NCBI GenBank assembly: GCA_020199835.1
Contig: JAIVJV010000003.1
Coordinates: 173,465 to 237,464 of the forward strand
Direction: 5' to 3'
DNA: 64,000 nt
Source of the DNA: Acidobacteriota bacterium
Lineage (GTDB): Bacteria; Acidobacteriota; Blastocatellia; Pyrinomonadales; Pyrinomonadaceae
Shown: positions 27,577 to 35,696 of the stretch, piece after piece
How the letters are laid out: each line of letters starts with the position of its first letter
Position numbering within the stretch: the first letter of the stretch is position 1
The notes under the pieces: model-generated
Told to the model about the DNA's origin: nothing
The model's database searches: none
The model's input: only the letters and a program-made list of their open reading frames with translations
Position numbers and translations under genes: made by a program

Positions 27577-27783
27577 TCAGCGCCTGCGATCCAGCATAGA
27601 CGGCGCTGGTTTCTCCTCACCATCTTCGTCGTCATCGGTTTGGCTTAATCCTTCGGCGACGTCTTTCTTTGCCCGGCGTTCCAATTCTTCCATCTCAGCC
27701 CGCGCCCGTTCATCTGCTTTATCCATTGGCGCTGGTTCGCCGAGTTCATCCTGAGTTGTAATTTTGTTTTTGTCGATACTCAT
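27577..27783 (-). CDS. Small acidic protein of unknown function
   Basis: 68 residues, strongly charged (Glu, Asp, Lys and Arg make up about half), predicted mostly helical or disordered, no signal peptide. ATG 27783 is preceded by GGAGAAC at good spacing, which supports a real gene. It is convergent with the TlpA-type gene (8 bp between stops). I recognise no family. Confidence 0.6.
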   Translation of the reverse strand: MSIDKNKITTQDELGEPAPMDKADERARAEMEELERRAKKDVAEGLSQTDDDEDGEEKPAPSMLDRRR

Positions 27784-27913
27784 CTTTGTTCTCCGGTAAA
27801 TAGGCTAACAATCCAACAGTTACACAAACCTTGCGGCGTCTTTGTGCTTTTGTGTTTTTCGAAGCGTCGGGTTTCTCGACAATGGGGCGGCTGGGGGAGT
27901 AGACTGCCCGTCG

Positions 27914-28435
27914 ATGAATCCAGCTCTGTTCATCAAAATCACTCGATTGCTTCTGGCAGTTAGCGTCTCGGTGTGGCTGGCCGGTGGTTGTTTGTTCGGC
28001 TGCGGCAACATGAGCGCGACGGCTGCGGAAGCAGCACCGTCGAGCGCCAGTGCAGCGGGCGATGAGAATTGCCGCGCGGCTCAGGCGCACAGTTGCTGCA
28101 CGAGACCGGGCGCGGCAAAGCAGAACAACGCGCAGAAGAACGCGCAGAAGGCGAAAGCGAAGACAAATCTGCGGCTAACTAAGGAGCAGCTGGCTGCATT
28201 TCCGAGCGGGACGCTCACTGCGCCGCCGCATGGAATGAAAGATTGTCCGCTGCTTGCGAACAACACCGCAGCGACTTCCAAGAGCAGCGGCAGCCAGCCG
28301 GATCCGGGCCGTACGCCCGTAGCCGCGTTGCCGAGTGTCGAGAGTCTTAAAGAGCAAACCCGAGTCACGATCGCTTCCTCGTACGTGCCTAATCGTGGTC
28401 CAACTCACCTGCGCTGTTGTGTTTTCCTGATCTAG
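27914..28435 (+). CDS. Cys-rich exported protein, probable metal binder
   Basis: 173 residues from ATG 27914; an upstream in-frame start at 27842 would bury the signal peptide. A Sec or lipoprotein signal is ITRLLLAVSVSVWLAGGCLFGCG. The mature part has an SCC pair (AHSCCTRPG), a Lys/Ala/Asn-rich stretch, KDCPLL, and a C-terminal RGPTHLRCCVFLI. The RGP-x-hydrophobic end and early CC motif resemble the minus-strand protein at 34565-34999, so the two may be distant paralogues that flank the metal cluster. Probably periplasmic. Function inferred from cysteines and context only. Confidence 0.65.
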   Translation: MNPALFIKITRLLLAVSVSVWLAGGCLFGCGNMSATAAEAAPSSASAAGDENCRAAQAHSCCTRPGAAKQNNAQKNAQKAKAKTNLRLTKEQLAAFPSGTLTAPPHGMKDCPLLANNTAATSKSSGSQPDPGRTPVAALPSVESLKEQTRVTIASSYVPNRGPTHLRCCVFLI

Positions 28436-28496
28436 AGAGAGATCTGCCTCAACGTTTCCAGACGTATATCTCTCAACCCTCTACAGGAGAACGAAA

Positions 28497-29051
28497 ATGA
28501 GATCTCATAAGAGCACTATTCTGATTGCGCCCATGGCGCTGTTACTGTCGGCGTTTGTGGCCGTGATGGGCCAACAAGGCGCGGCCCAAACCGATCAAAA
28601 GAAGCAGGCCGAAGCTTGCTGTGCGATGGAGTCATGTTGTTGCAAAGGCGATTCGTGCCCGATGAAGAAAGAAGGCGCAGCGAACTCTGATGCAAACCAC
28701 GCCTGCTGCGGCCACTCGTGCGACATGAAGGCGGAAGGCGGCGCGGACATGGCGAGCGCTGCGAACACCGATGCGAAGCACGCCTGCTGCGGCCACTCGT
28801 GCGACATGAAGGCGGAAGGCGGCGCGGACATGGCGAGCGCTGCGAACACCGATGCGAAGCACGCGTGTTGTGGCGACTCCTGCGACATGATGACCAAGCA
28901 CGATCCGGCCAAGCACGATACGGCCAGGCACGATACAGCAAAGGGCGACATGGCCAGGCACGACAAGAAGAGCCATGGCGAAGGTTCGTGCTGCAACGCC
29001 AAACACAAAGACGCAAAGAACAAGGAAATGAAAAAGCAGCCGGGCAATTAA
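28497..29051 (+). CDS. Exported Cys/His/Met-rich tandem-repeat protein, probable copper/metal sequestration
   Basis: 184 residues with a signal peptide (about 1-30, ending AAQ) and GGAGAA ribosome site. It has 17 cysteines in the motifs EACCAMESCCCKGDSC, three copies of ACCG(H/D)SCDM, and a final GSCCNAKH. A Lys/His/Asp pentapeptide array (KHDPA KHDTA RHDTA KGDMA RHDKK) follows. The two central units are identical at the DNA level (see repeat at 28698). The dense Cys, His and Met content of an exported protein beside CusF, SCO and multicopper oxidase genes points to periplasmic Cu(I) storage or buffering. Unlike known metallothioneins it is secreted. Confidence 0.8.
   Translation: MRSHKSTILIAPMALLLSAFVAVMGQQGAAQTDQKKQAEACCAMESCCCKGDSCPMKKEGAANSDANHACCGHSCDMKAEGGADMASAANTDAKHACCGHSCDMKAEGGADMASAANTDAKHACCGDSCDMMTKHDPAKHDTARHDTAKGDMARHDKKSHGEGSCCNAKHKDAKNKEMKKQPGN
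28698..28895 (+). repeat. 81-bp coding tandem repeat (two identical copies plus a partial third)
   Basis: Copies start at 28698, 28779 and 28860 with exactly 81-bp spacing, so 27 codons per unit. The first two copies show no base difference; the third diverges after about 30 bases. Each encodes HACCG(H/D)SCDM plus an Ala/Glu/Gly spacer. Identity at the DNA level implies recent duplication, so copy number may vary between strains. Confidence 0.9.
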
Positions 29052-29069
29052 CGCTGGCTGCGGTAAGGT

Positions 29070-29101
29070 CTCTCCCGCAAAGGCACCACTTTGCGGGAGA
29101 G
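29070..29101 (+). terminator. Hairpin terminator candidate
   Basis: A perfect 13-bp stem is formed by CTCTCCCGCAAAG (29070-29082) and CTTTGCGGGAGAG (29089-29101) with a 6-base loop, followed by TTT. It lies 18 bases after the Cys-rich repeat gene and before the PCYCGC gene, so it may limit read-through. Confidence 0.7.
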
Positions 29102-29120
29102 TTTCATCGGAGATATTGCA

Positions 29121-29597
29121 ATGAAAAAAACGTGGTTATTAATAGGCGCCATCGGCGTGTTGCTCGCCGTGGTAATGATAATGATCGCCAACTCCGACTC
29201 GCAGAAGAGACCGGTGGTTGCGCAAGACACTCACGATTCACATCCCCCAATCCAGACTCCAACGGTCAAGACGTTGCCGTCGCACTACACGGAGGCGCCG
29301 CATCGCGCCAGTCTGCGTCCGACTCTCGAACCGGAGAGATTCACCGGACTTGTTCGCGATGCATATCGCGCCGTTCGCGAGAGCCCGCAAACGATCGCGC
29401 AAATGCCGTGCTACTGCTATTGCGACCGCGGCATGGGCCACAAGAGCCTTTACAGTTGCTTCGAAGACGATCACGCGTCGCATTGCGCCGTGTGTGTGAA
29501 CGAAGCATTACTCGCACATAAACTCGATAAAGAAGGGAAGCTGACACCGGCCCAAATTCGCGATCGCATCGTGCAGCAATTCGGGCAACAGAATTAG
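29121..29597 (+). CDS. PCYCGC-motif exported protein
   Basis: 158 residues from ATG 29121; an upstream TTG lies inside the terminator hairpin and is rejected. One N-terminal membrane anchor or signal (TWLLIGAIGVLLAVVMIMIA) is followed by a disordered stretch. The C-terminal domain carries MPCYCYCDRGMGHKSLYSC and SHCAVCVNEA. This is the pattern of the PCYCGC protein family of unknown function, here with Tyr in place of the Gly. Six cysteines and several His would suit a metal centre. It is followed by the peroxiredoxin gene 15 bp later, so both share an operon. Confidence 0.82.
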   Translation: MKKTWLLIGAIGVLLAVVMIMIANSDSQKRPVVAQDTHDSHPPIQTPTVKTLPSHYTEAPHRASLRPTLEPERFTGLVRDAYRAVRESPQTIAQMPCYCYCDRGMGHKSLYSCFEDDHASHCAVCVNEALLAHKLDKEGKLTPAQIRDRIVQQFGQQN

Positions 29598-29612
29598 AGG
29601 GGGGATCAAAAT

Positions 29613-30149
29613 ATGCACAAATATGCTTTTGTTTTAGCTTTCGTCGTGGCTGCCTTACTCGCTTGCAGCCCCGTGAACGCCATCAGTGAAATTCCGGCAG
29701 TCGGAGCACCGGCGCCAACTTTCAAACTCGTCAACAATGAAGGCAAGGAAGTAAGTCTCAACGACTTCAAAGGTAAGTGGGTGGTGCTGTACTTCTACCC
29801 GAAAGACTTTACGAGTGGCTGCACGCTCGAAGCTCGCAATTTCCAGCGCGACCTCGCGAAGTATGACGCCGCCAACGCGGTGATTCTCGGCGTCAGCGTC
29901 GACACGGCTGAGTCGCACAAGGAGTTCTGCGCGAAGGAAGGATTAAACTTCAAGCTGCTGTCGGATCCGGAAGCGAAGGTCTCAACGGAGTATGGTTCGG
30001 TGATGGAGTACAACGGCGCAAAGCTGTCGGCGCGCAACACGTTCATCATCGATCCACAGGGCAAGATCGCGCAGGTGTTTGAGAAAGTTAAAGTCGGTGG
30101 GCACAGTGAGGAAGTGCTGGCGGCTTTGGCTACGTTGCAGAAGAGCTAA
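29613..30149 (+). CDS. Exported thiol peroxidase (Bcp/PrxQ-type peroxiredoxin)
   Basis: 178 residues with a signal peptide (FVLAFVVAALLACSPVNA). The AhpC/TSA fold follows: GAPAPTFKLVNNEGKEVSLNDFKGKW, the peroxidatic site FYPKDFTSGCT (catalytic Cys after the usual T-S-G), SVDTAESHKEF and RNTFIIDPQGKI. A PrxQ resolving Cys five residues after the peroxidatic one is absent; Cys in EFCAKEG could serve. It would detoxify peroxides in the periplasm, a sensible partner for copper proteins. Its stop overlaps that of the convergent cusF-like gene by 4 bp. Confidence 0.9.
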   Translation: MHKYAFVLAFVVAALLACSPVNAISEIPAVGAPAPTFKLVNNEGKEVSLNDFKGKWVVLYFYPKDFTSGCTLEARNFQRDLAKYDAANAVILGVSVDTAESHKEFCAKEGLNFKLLSDPEAKVSTEYGSVMEYNGAKLSARNTFIIDPQGKIAQVFEKVKVGGHSEEVLAALATLQKS

Positions 30150-30502
30150 AGCTTCTTAATCGCGACTACCTTCATCCCGTCGGTCGCGTTTTCGATCGTG
30201 AAATCAATCCGGTCATTGACTGCCAACCCGTTCAAGAGGTTGGCGTCAGTGACCGGAAACTCCATCTGCATCGCGGGCATCAATCCCTCGACGTCGCCGT
30301 GATCGATCTCGATCGCGGGTCCTTTCGGATTCAACGCCTTTACCACGCCGACGGCCTTGTACTGGTTCGTTTGAACAGCGGCCGCCGGACCACTCGCCGG
30401 TGTAGAAGAATTAGCAGGTTGGTGAGTCTGGTGCTTGTTACAACCAACGGCGAACGCGAGCGCTAAAGAACAACCGATCGTTATCCAACCTTTGCGAGCC
30501 AT
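30146..30502 (-). CDS. CusF-like periplasmic copper-binding lipoprotein
   Basis: 118 residues. The signal ends AFAVGC (lipobox-like). The C-terminal 70 residues match the CusF_Ec fold: YKAVGVVKALNPKGPAIEIDHGDVEGLMPAMQMEFPV, in which the His of DHGD, the Met pair of MPAMQM and a nearby aromatic residue bind Cu(I) or Ag(I) in CusF. It would shuttle copper in the periplasm. The start lies inside the end of the BNR-propeller gene (22-bp overlap), so translation is coupled. No CusCBA efflux pump is in the window, which is unusual for cusF and suggests a role in loading the oxidases instead. Confidence 0.92.
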   Translation of the reverse strand: MARKGWITIGCSLALAFAVGCNKHQTHQPANSSTPASGPAAAVQTNQYKAVGVVKALNPKGPAIEIDHGDVEGLMPAMQMEFPVTDANLLNGLAVNDRIDFTIENATDGMKVVAIKKL

Positions 30503-31740
30503 ACGCTTCTCTTCTCACCAACCTTTGTAATGTAAGCCACGAACAGTGCGTCTCTGGTAAACGCGCCGCTGGGCAGTTCCGCATTTGCAGCCACGCTCAC
30601 AGCCGCGCCCGCGCCGCCCAACTCACGCATCTTCGTCTGGATCTGTTGCGTTCCCGATGCTTGCGCCGCTCCGATTCCTTGCCAGATTGCTATAGCGCGG
30701 CTGTTGCCGGCGGCCAAGACCGGTGTTCCTTTAACTGACTCCTGCATCAGCAGCGTGCGCGGCGAGAACGTTTGTCCGTGATCGCGTGTTTCGGCAAAGT
30801 AGAGCCCCGGCGCGTCGCCTTCACCCGCCGCGTACCATACTACTTTCAACGTTCCATTTGCATCCGCCGCTAGCGATGGACCAGAAACAGGACAACCCTG
30901 CAACTTCCACTTGTCATCGCTGACAATCACCGGCGACGAGAACTTAACGCCGCCATCGGTAGAGTTCGCGACTGCGATGTGACGGAAGTTTCCCGGCAAC
31001 ACTTGCCGCCAGCTCGCGTAAACCGTGCCGTCCGCGGACACTGCTAATGCAGTCTTGCAACACGGACACGCATTCTCCGCGACCTTTCGATTTGCCGAGA
31101 ACGTCTTACCTGCGTCGGTTGAATACGCGACGAAGAGTTCGCGATTGCTTTCCATGTGATGACCGCCCGCGTGCTTGGACGGTTTCGGCGCCTGAATGTT
31201 TCTTTCGTCAAGCCACGCGACGTAGATTCGACCATCGTTCGCGACTGCGAGCGAGTGCATGCCATGCGCGCCGGGCAACTTGTCGTCATTGACTTTCACC
31301 GCGACGTTGAAAGTCTTGCCTTCGTCGTGAGACGTCGAGAGGAAAAGATCCGTACCTTTCTTGCCGTCAACTTCAACGCGCGCGGTCCACAACACGTAAA
31401 CCGATCGCTCTTTGACAGTCACGCTCGGTGGATCGCCGCGCCAGGCAGTCACCACGCCTTCTGTCTGGTTGACCCTCACCGCCGAACCACTCGCCGCGCC
31501 ATCCTGATCGAATTGCGCGAGCATGACGTCTGACTGGCTGTTGGCGTTGTGATTTACCCACGCGACGTAGAAGCCGCCGTTCGGCGCGGCCGCAGTGACG
31601 GGCTCAGCCGCGTCAACGTCCTGCGCGGAGATCTGCACCGGCTGGAACGTTGCTGCGCGCGACGCGTCCGCCGCGAAACGACTACAACCACAAATAAACA
31701 CTAAACTCACTAACAAAATCCCAACTGTTATCTGTTTCAT
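30481..31740 (-). CDS. BNR/sialidase-like beta-propeller lipoprotein
   Basis: 419 residues with a lipoprotein signal ending FICGC. The mature protein contains repeated BNR-type Asp boxes (STSHDEGKTFN, YSTDAGKTFS, NSTDGGVKFS, ETRDHGQTFS), indicating a six-bladed propeller. A Cys cluster (ENACPCCKTALAV) interrupts one blade, and a His-rich loop (KHAGGHHMESN) lies just before it; both could bind metal. No sialidase catalytic residues are evident, so hydrolase activity is not claimed. It overlaps the cusF-like gene and follows the TonB receptor by 6 bp, so it belongs to the same transcript. Confidence 0.85.
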   Translation of the reverse strand: MKQITVGILLVSLVFICGCSRFAADASRAATFQPVQISAQDVDAAEPVTAAAPNGGFYVAWVNHNANSQSDVMLAQFDQDGAASGSAVRVNQTEGVVTAWRGDPPSVTVKERSVYVLWTARVEVDGKKGTDLFLSTSHDEGKTFNVAVKVNDDKLPGAHGMHSLAVANDGRIYVAWLDERNIQAPKPSKHAGGHHMESNRELFVAYSTDAGKTFSANRKVAENACPCCKTALAVSADGTVYASWRQVLPGNFRHIAVANSTDGGVKFSSPVIVSDDKWKLQGCPVSGPSLAADANGTLKVVWYAAGEGDAPGLYFAETRDHGQTFSPRTLLMQESVKGTPVLAAGNSRAIAIWQGIGAAQASGTQQIQTKMRELGGAGAAVSVAANAELPSGAFTRDALFVAYITKVGEKRSVWLAKVG

Positions 31741-31746
31741 TCGCGG

Positions 31747-34536
31747 TTAAAAACTCACTTTCATTCCAAACTGAAACTGCCGTGGATCGAACGCCGCGGT
31801 CGGCCTGCCAAACGTTGGCAGGGGATTCACCCCTGAACCAAACGTATTGTTCGGCACGCCGAAGTTTGATCGATTCAAAACGTTGAAACCCTCAGCAAGC
31901 ACTTGCAAGCCGACGCGCTCGGTCAACTGAAAGCGACGGCTCACCCGCAGATCGAGTGACGCGAAATCAAACCCCCGACCAGTGTTTCTACCGACGCCCA
32001 ACGGACGATCGTTGTTGTTCGAGTCAAAGTTTCGATCAGTACCGAGCAGCACGTTGAACGGCAAACGCGACGCGTACGTAAAGATGTAACCAAACTGGAA
32101 TCCGCGCAGCCAACGTCCTACGCCATCCGCTTTGTCTTGCGGTCCGTCCAACGTTCCGCTCAGCACGAGGCGATGTCGTTGATCGTTATCGGAAAGACCG
32201 CGATCAGCGCGAATGTTGAAGTTGTCCTGCACGCTCGAGAAGAAGAAGTTGCCCGCGTCGTCGATCGTTTTCGCGAGTGTGTAAGACAAACGCATGGTGG
32301 CCCAACGCGACGTACGCTGGTTGTATGAAACGACCATGCCGTCGTACCAGGAATTTCCGGCGCTCTCAAACCGCGAGATGTTGCCCCAGTTCCGATCAGG
32401 CCGGCCGAGGTTTGCTATGCCGGCCGAAGCAGGCACGGCCGGCACGTTTACGTTGCGCGAAAGTATCAGGTGCTTCGCGCGCAAGTGCAGGTAACCGATC
32501 GACATCACGGCGTCCCAGGGCAGTTCGCGTTCGATCTGGAAGTTTGCCTGATGGCTGTAGCTCACCTCGATGTCCGGATCGATACGCGTGATGTTTGGTC
32601 TGGTGGGCAGGGTTGACGGTTGCAGCGCCAGCACGTTCGGAAAAACAGGAGCGCCGGGTTGGTTCGGCGCGAGTTGGACCACGAGATATTTCGAACCATC
32701 GCGTTGCAAGGCGTTCGACGTGGCGCGCAGCGGAATGCGATCGTAGTACAGACCCGCACTCGCACGAATCACCGTCTTGCGATCACCCGGTGCATAAACC
32801 ACGCCGAGTCGCGGAGCGATGTTGTTCGTGTCTGTTTCGATCGGATCCGGCAGGAACTGCAGGTCGTAACGCAGACCGGCGTTGAGCGTCAGGTCACGCC
32901 GGACCCGCCACTCGTCCTGAACAAACACGCCGAAATTTGGATTCGACTGAAACTGTTCGGGAGCGCCAAACGCCTGCTGGTAATTCAGGTAATTGCCGGT
33001 CACAAAATTATTGAGTGAACTGAAATTGTAGACGCCCTGAAACGCGCCGGGGAAAACTATGTTCAGACGGTTGTAAAGAAAACCGCCGCCGGCCTTGAGC
33101 GAGTGGTCGGCGAATTGAGTGGAAACGTTGTCAACGATCTCGAGGAGGTTGATGTCGCGCGCGAGCGGCGAGAACGTGGCGGTACCGAAGTTCGCAACGC
33201 CCGCGATGTTGACGGCCGGCCCGACTTCGTCGTTGATCGGCGCGTCAAGACGGCTGTTCGTATATTGAAAGCGCAACTCGTTAACCGTGCGGCTGCTGAG
33301 AGTGGTGACGTTAGTTACGTAGAGTGTTTGATCGGTGTCTTTGATTCCGGAGCCGCGGCTCACGGAGTTCAATCCACCGACGGAGCGCGAGTTAACGGCC
33401 TCGATGTGATACAGGCTGTAACGCGCGCTGAGTTGGTTGCGTTGATTGATCCGGTGATCGATACGCGCGAAGAAGTTGGTGGTATCGAAGCTTGCGGGAA
33501 CGACGCCCGTCTCGATCGGGGAGCCCGGATAGTTAACCGCGCGCAGGCGGTTGTTAATGCTGTTTACGGCGGCGGGAGCGATTGTAAGAACGGCGGAATA
33601 ATTTCTACGAGTCTGCTCGAAGTTGGTGAAGAGAAACGTGCGATCGCGGCGCAGTGGTCCGCCGGCGGTCACCCCGTATTGAGCTTGAGTCAGAAGATCT
33701 TTAGTTAGCGCGAGCGGATTGCGCGCGTCGAAGCGTTGATTACGGAAAAAGCCGTACACGTTGCCACGCCAGTTGTTGGTGCCGGAGCGCGTCAGAATGT
33801 TGACGACGCCGCCCGATGCGCGGCCAAACTCGGCGATGCCACCCGAAGTGACGACCTGAAACTGATCGATGACCTCTTCACTGTAATAAGTGCCGGTCAG
33901 ATCTGCGGCGTCGTCGTTGGCGGAGACGCCATCGACGATGAAGCTGTTGTAAAGATTGCGTTGTCCGGCAACGGAGATCCCCTGGCCCGGCACGGCTGAA
34001 GTTTCCGCGAATCGCTGATTGCTGCCCGTGTTTGTCGACGAAACACCGGGAACCAGCAACGCCAGATCGAGATAGTTGCGTCCGTTCAACGGCAGCTCAG
34101 CGATCTCGCGCGGGCGAATCGTTTCAGTAACCTGCGTGCGGACGGTTTCAATCAGCGGCACGTCACTGCTGCCGATGTTTACCTGCGCCAAAACTCCCGC
34201 GACTTCGAGCTTCACGGGCAACTCCAGCGATTGGCCTACCGAAACGGTGAGCCGGGTAAAACTGACGGCAGTGAAACCTTGCGCCTCGACGTGGACGTCG
34301 TACGCGCCGGTGCGCAGGTAAGGGAAGCGATAACGTCCTTCTTCGTCGGTGCTGGTGGTTAGACGTTGATTCGTTTCGAGATTCGTGACGGTTACGTTTG
34401 CTCCATTGACTACCGCGCCGCTCGAGTCTTCGATGCGGCCGCTCAGCGTGCCCGACGTGACGTTTTGCTGCGAAAAAGCAACTTGGGCGAGTGAGATCAG
34501 TAGACAGATGGAGACTAAAATTTCTCTAGTCCTCAT
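31747..34536 (-). CDS. TonB-dependent outer-membrane receptor, Oar-like with carboxypeptidase-regulatory N-domain
   Basis: 929 residues from ATG 34536, which has a GGAAG ribosome site; an upstream in-frame start would overlap the preceding gene. Signal peptide (ILVSICLLISLAQVAFS), then a CarboxypepD-type beta domain (about 28-110; GTLSGRIEDSSGAVVNGANV, YRFPYLRTGAYDVHVEAQGF), a plug (about 120-250; NIGSSDVPLIETVRTQVTE, LPLNGRNYLDLALLVPGVS) and a long beta barrel ending in aromatic FQFGMKVSF. Such receptors import bulky ligands or export proteins across the outer membrane. Embedded in the copper operon it may handle a metal chelate or help secrete the oxidases. The substrate is unknown. Confidence 0.92.
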   Translation of the reverse strand: MRTREILVSICLLISLAQVAFSQQNVTSGTLSGRIEDSSGAVVNGANVTVTNLETNQRLTTSTDEEGRYRFPYLRTGAYDVHVEAQGFTAVSFTRLTVSVGQSLELPVKLEVAGVLAQVNIGSSDVPLIETVRTQVTETIRPREIAELPLNGRNYLDLALLVPGVSSTNTGSNQRFAETSAVPGQGISVAGQRNLYNSFIVDGVSANDDAADLTGTYYSEEVIDQFQVVTSGGIAEFGRASGGVVNILTRSGTNNWRGNVYGFFRNQRFDARNPLALTKDLLTQAQYGVTAGGPLRRDRTFLFTNFEQTRRNYSAVLTIAPAAVNSINNRLRAVNYPGSPIETGVVPASFDTTNFFARIDHRINQRNQLSARYSLYHIEAVNSRSVGGLNSVSRGSGIKDTDQTLYVTNVTTLSSRTVNELRFQYTNSRLDAPINDEVGPAVNIAGVANFGTATFSPLARDINLLEIVDNVSTQFADHSLKAGGGFLYNRLNIVFPGAFQGVYNFSSLNNFVTGNYLNYQQAFGAPEQFQSNPNFGVFVQDEWRVRRDLTLNAGLRYDLQFLPDPIETDTNNIAPRLGVVYAPGDRKTVIRASAGLYYDRIPLRATSNALQRDGSKYLVVQLAPNQPGAPVFPNVLALQPSTLPTRPNITRIDPDIEVSYSHQANFQIERELPWDAVMSIGYLHLRAKHLILSRNVNVPAVPASAGIANLGRPDRNWGNISRFESAGNSWYDGMVVSYNQRTSRWATMRLSYTLAKTIDDAGNFFFSSVQDNFNIRADRGLSDNDQRHRLVLSGTLDGPQDKADGVGRWLRGFQFGYIFTYASRLPFNVLLGTDRNFDSNNNDRPLGVGRNTGRGFDFASLDLRVSRRFQLTERVGLQVLAEGFNVLNRSNFGVPNNTFGSGVNPLPTFGRPTAAFDPRQFQFGMKVSF

Positions 34537-34564
34537 GCTGACTTCCTCTTGAGTTGTGTCTGGT

Positions 34565-34999
34565 TTAAGCGTTAACCGAACGGTTGAAGAGGAAGACAGG
34601 TGGACCACGCGGGCTTACGTGTGTCCGCTTTTCGTTGAGTAAAAGCAAAGAGGCGGAGTTCGCGTAGAGGAGCGAAGTTGCTATTGGCGAGGTGTGCCTG
34701 AGGATTGGCAGCGCCGCTGCACGTTCGCGCTTTTGTTGTCCTGACGAAGATAAACAAGCACAGCAGTCGGAGGGACAGGAACCGCGTGCGGTAGCGGAGT
34801 TGAAAGCCGGAGCTGACGCGTCAGCCTCGTGGTTGTGTTTGGCCGCTGCCTTTCGCGCTTTCACGCCGGAAGGACAATGGTCTGCTTCCTTCCCGGCGCA
34901 GCAAGCCATCGTCGCTGCGGTTTTCGCCGAAGCAGTGCCAAGCGGCAAGAGTGCCGCCATAAACGACAATGCAACGACTAATGCGAGAAGCCGGATCAC
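34565..34999 (-). CDS. Small Cys-rich exported protein (DUF2946-like)
   Basis: 144 residues with GTG 34999 as start. The GTG overlaps the TGA of the preceding metal-binding gene as GTGA, the classic translational-coupling arrangement, and it yields a clean signal peptide (IRLLALVVALSFMAALLPLGTASA). Starts further upstream lie inside the other gene. Cysteine motifs are MACCAGKEADHC, GSCPSDCCACLSS; a His-Asn-His patch (KHNHEADA) lies between. The C-terminus VSPRGPPVFLF matches the RGPP ending of DUF2946-type metal-related proteins. Probably a periplasmic or membrane-attached copper binder. Confidence 0.72.
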   Translation of the reverse strand: MIRLLALVVALSFMAALLPLGTASAKTAATMACCAGKEADHCPSGVKARKAAAKHNHEADASAPAFNSATARGSCPSDCCACLSSSGQQKRERAAALPILRHTSPIATSLLYANSASLLLLNEKRTHVSPRGPPVFLFNRSVNA

Positions 35000-35244
35000 G
35001 AGTCGGTGGGCTCCTTGATTCGCTTTTTCTCCAGCTTCATTTTGCACTTGTAACACTTACCCGGACGCTTGGATTTCACGTCCTCGTGCATTGGACAAAC
35101 GTATTGAATTTGGGCTGGCTTCTGATCTGAATTAGCCGAGCTGTTCTTCTCTGCGGAAGTGACTGGCGCAGTGTATCCGCTGCCGGTCGTCGAGAGCAAT
35201 GCCGCAGCTAGCAGCGGCAGGCTGAGAAGCCGTAGGTACTTCAT
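34996..35244 (-). CDS. Exported heavy-metal-binding mini-protein
   Basis: 82 residues from ATG 35244 (TTG 35250 is an alternative). Signal peptide (LLSLPLLAAALLSTTGSGYTA) followed by a spacer and one domain YVCPMHEDVKSKRPGKCYKCKMKL. This matches the heavy-metal-binding domain (YxCPMHPxV...PGxCPxCGMxL) found in CusB-type adaptors and P-type copper ATPases, with Tyr and Lys at the usual Pro and Gly positions. The Cys, Met and His residues would bind Cu(I). The stop overlaps the GTG of the next gene. Confidence 0.85.
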   Translation of the reverse strand: MKYLRLLSLPLLAAALLSTTGSGYTAPVTSAEKNSSANSDQKPAQIQYVCPMHEDVKSKRPGKCYKCKMKLEKKRIKEPTDS

Positions 35245-35264
35245 TTTCAAAACCCCGGGAAATT

Positions 35265-35597
35265 TTAGTTTAGATCGGCGGAAACTTTGACGGCGTCAAA
35301 CGAGCCCTTGGTGGCGGGCGTCAGCACGTACCAGGTGGTTTTTTCACCGTCAACAAACGGAGGAAACTCTTCGCCCTCTGCGACGACGATGATCACCCTG
35401 ATGAACTTGTTCTCAGCCTTGTAGGTACCAGTCTTCGTGCACTTTGTGCCGGTCGCGAATCCGACGGGAGTCGTACCGGTCTTGGCAGTTTCCTGGGTGG
35501 TCTGTTCTTTCTGTTGCGTGGTCTGCTGTTGCGCGGCGCCTGTCAAAGCCAGGGCCAACACAAAGAGCGACGCGATCGCCGGCCGTAGTGATCTCAT
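35265..35597 (-). CDS. Small exported protein, paralogue of the next upstream gene
   Basis: 110 residues: signal peptide (AIASLFVLALALTGAAQ), a Gln/Thr/Lys-rich linker (QQQTTQQKEQTTQETAKTG), then a 70-residue domain with FATGTKCTKTGTYKAENKF, EGEEFPPF and GEKTTWYVLTPA. The domain aligns along its full length with that at 35697-35993, so the two genes arose by tandem duplication. The family is unknown to me. The single Cys is conserved in both. Extracytoplasmic location is predicted, and it sits in the oxidase A array. Confidence 0.7.
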   Translation of the reverse strand: MRSLRPAIASLFVLALALTGAAQQQTTQQKEQTTQETAKTGTTPVGFATGTKCTKTGTYKAENKFIRVIIVVAEGEEFPPFVDGEKTTWYVLTPATKGSFDAVKVSADLN

Positions 35598-35696
35598 GCT
35601 GACTCCTGAGACTCGAGGCTCGCCCGGCTCACGTGATTGAACGCGAGCAGGGCGAACTCTCGATTAGTGCCCGCCGGGTATACTGACCCCGCCAGC

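Noticed and set aside
28516..29047. Several long minus-strand frames rich in Ser/Arg or Ala/His
   Set aside because: They are antisense images of the repetitive Cys-rich gene; the repeats keep all frames open by chance.
30481..31740. Sialidase activity for the BNR protein
   Set aside because: Asp boxes alone mark the fold; the catalytic Arg triad and Tyr/Glu pair of sialidases could not be identified.
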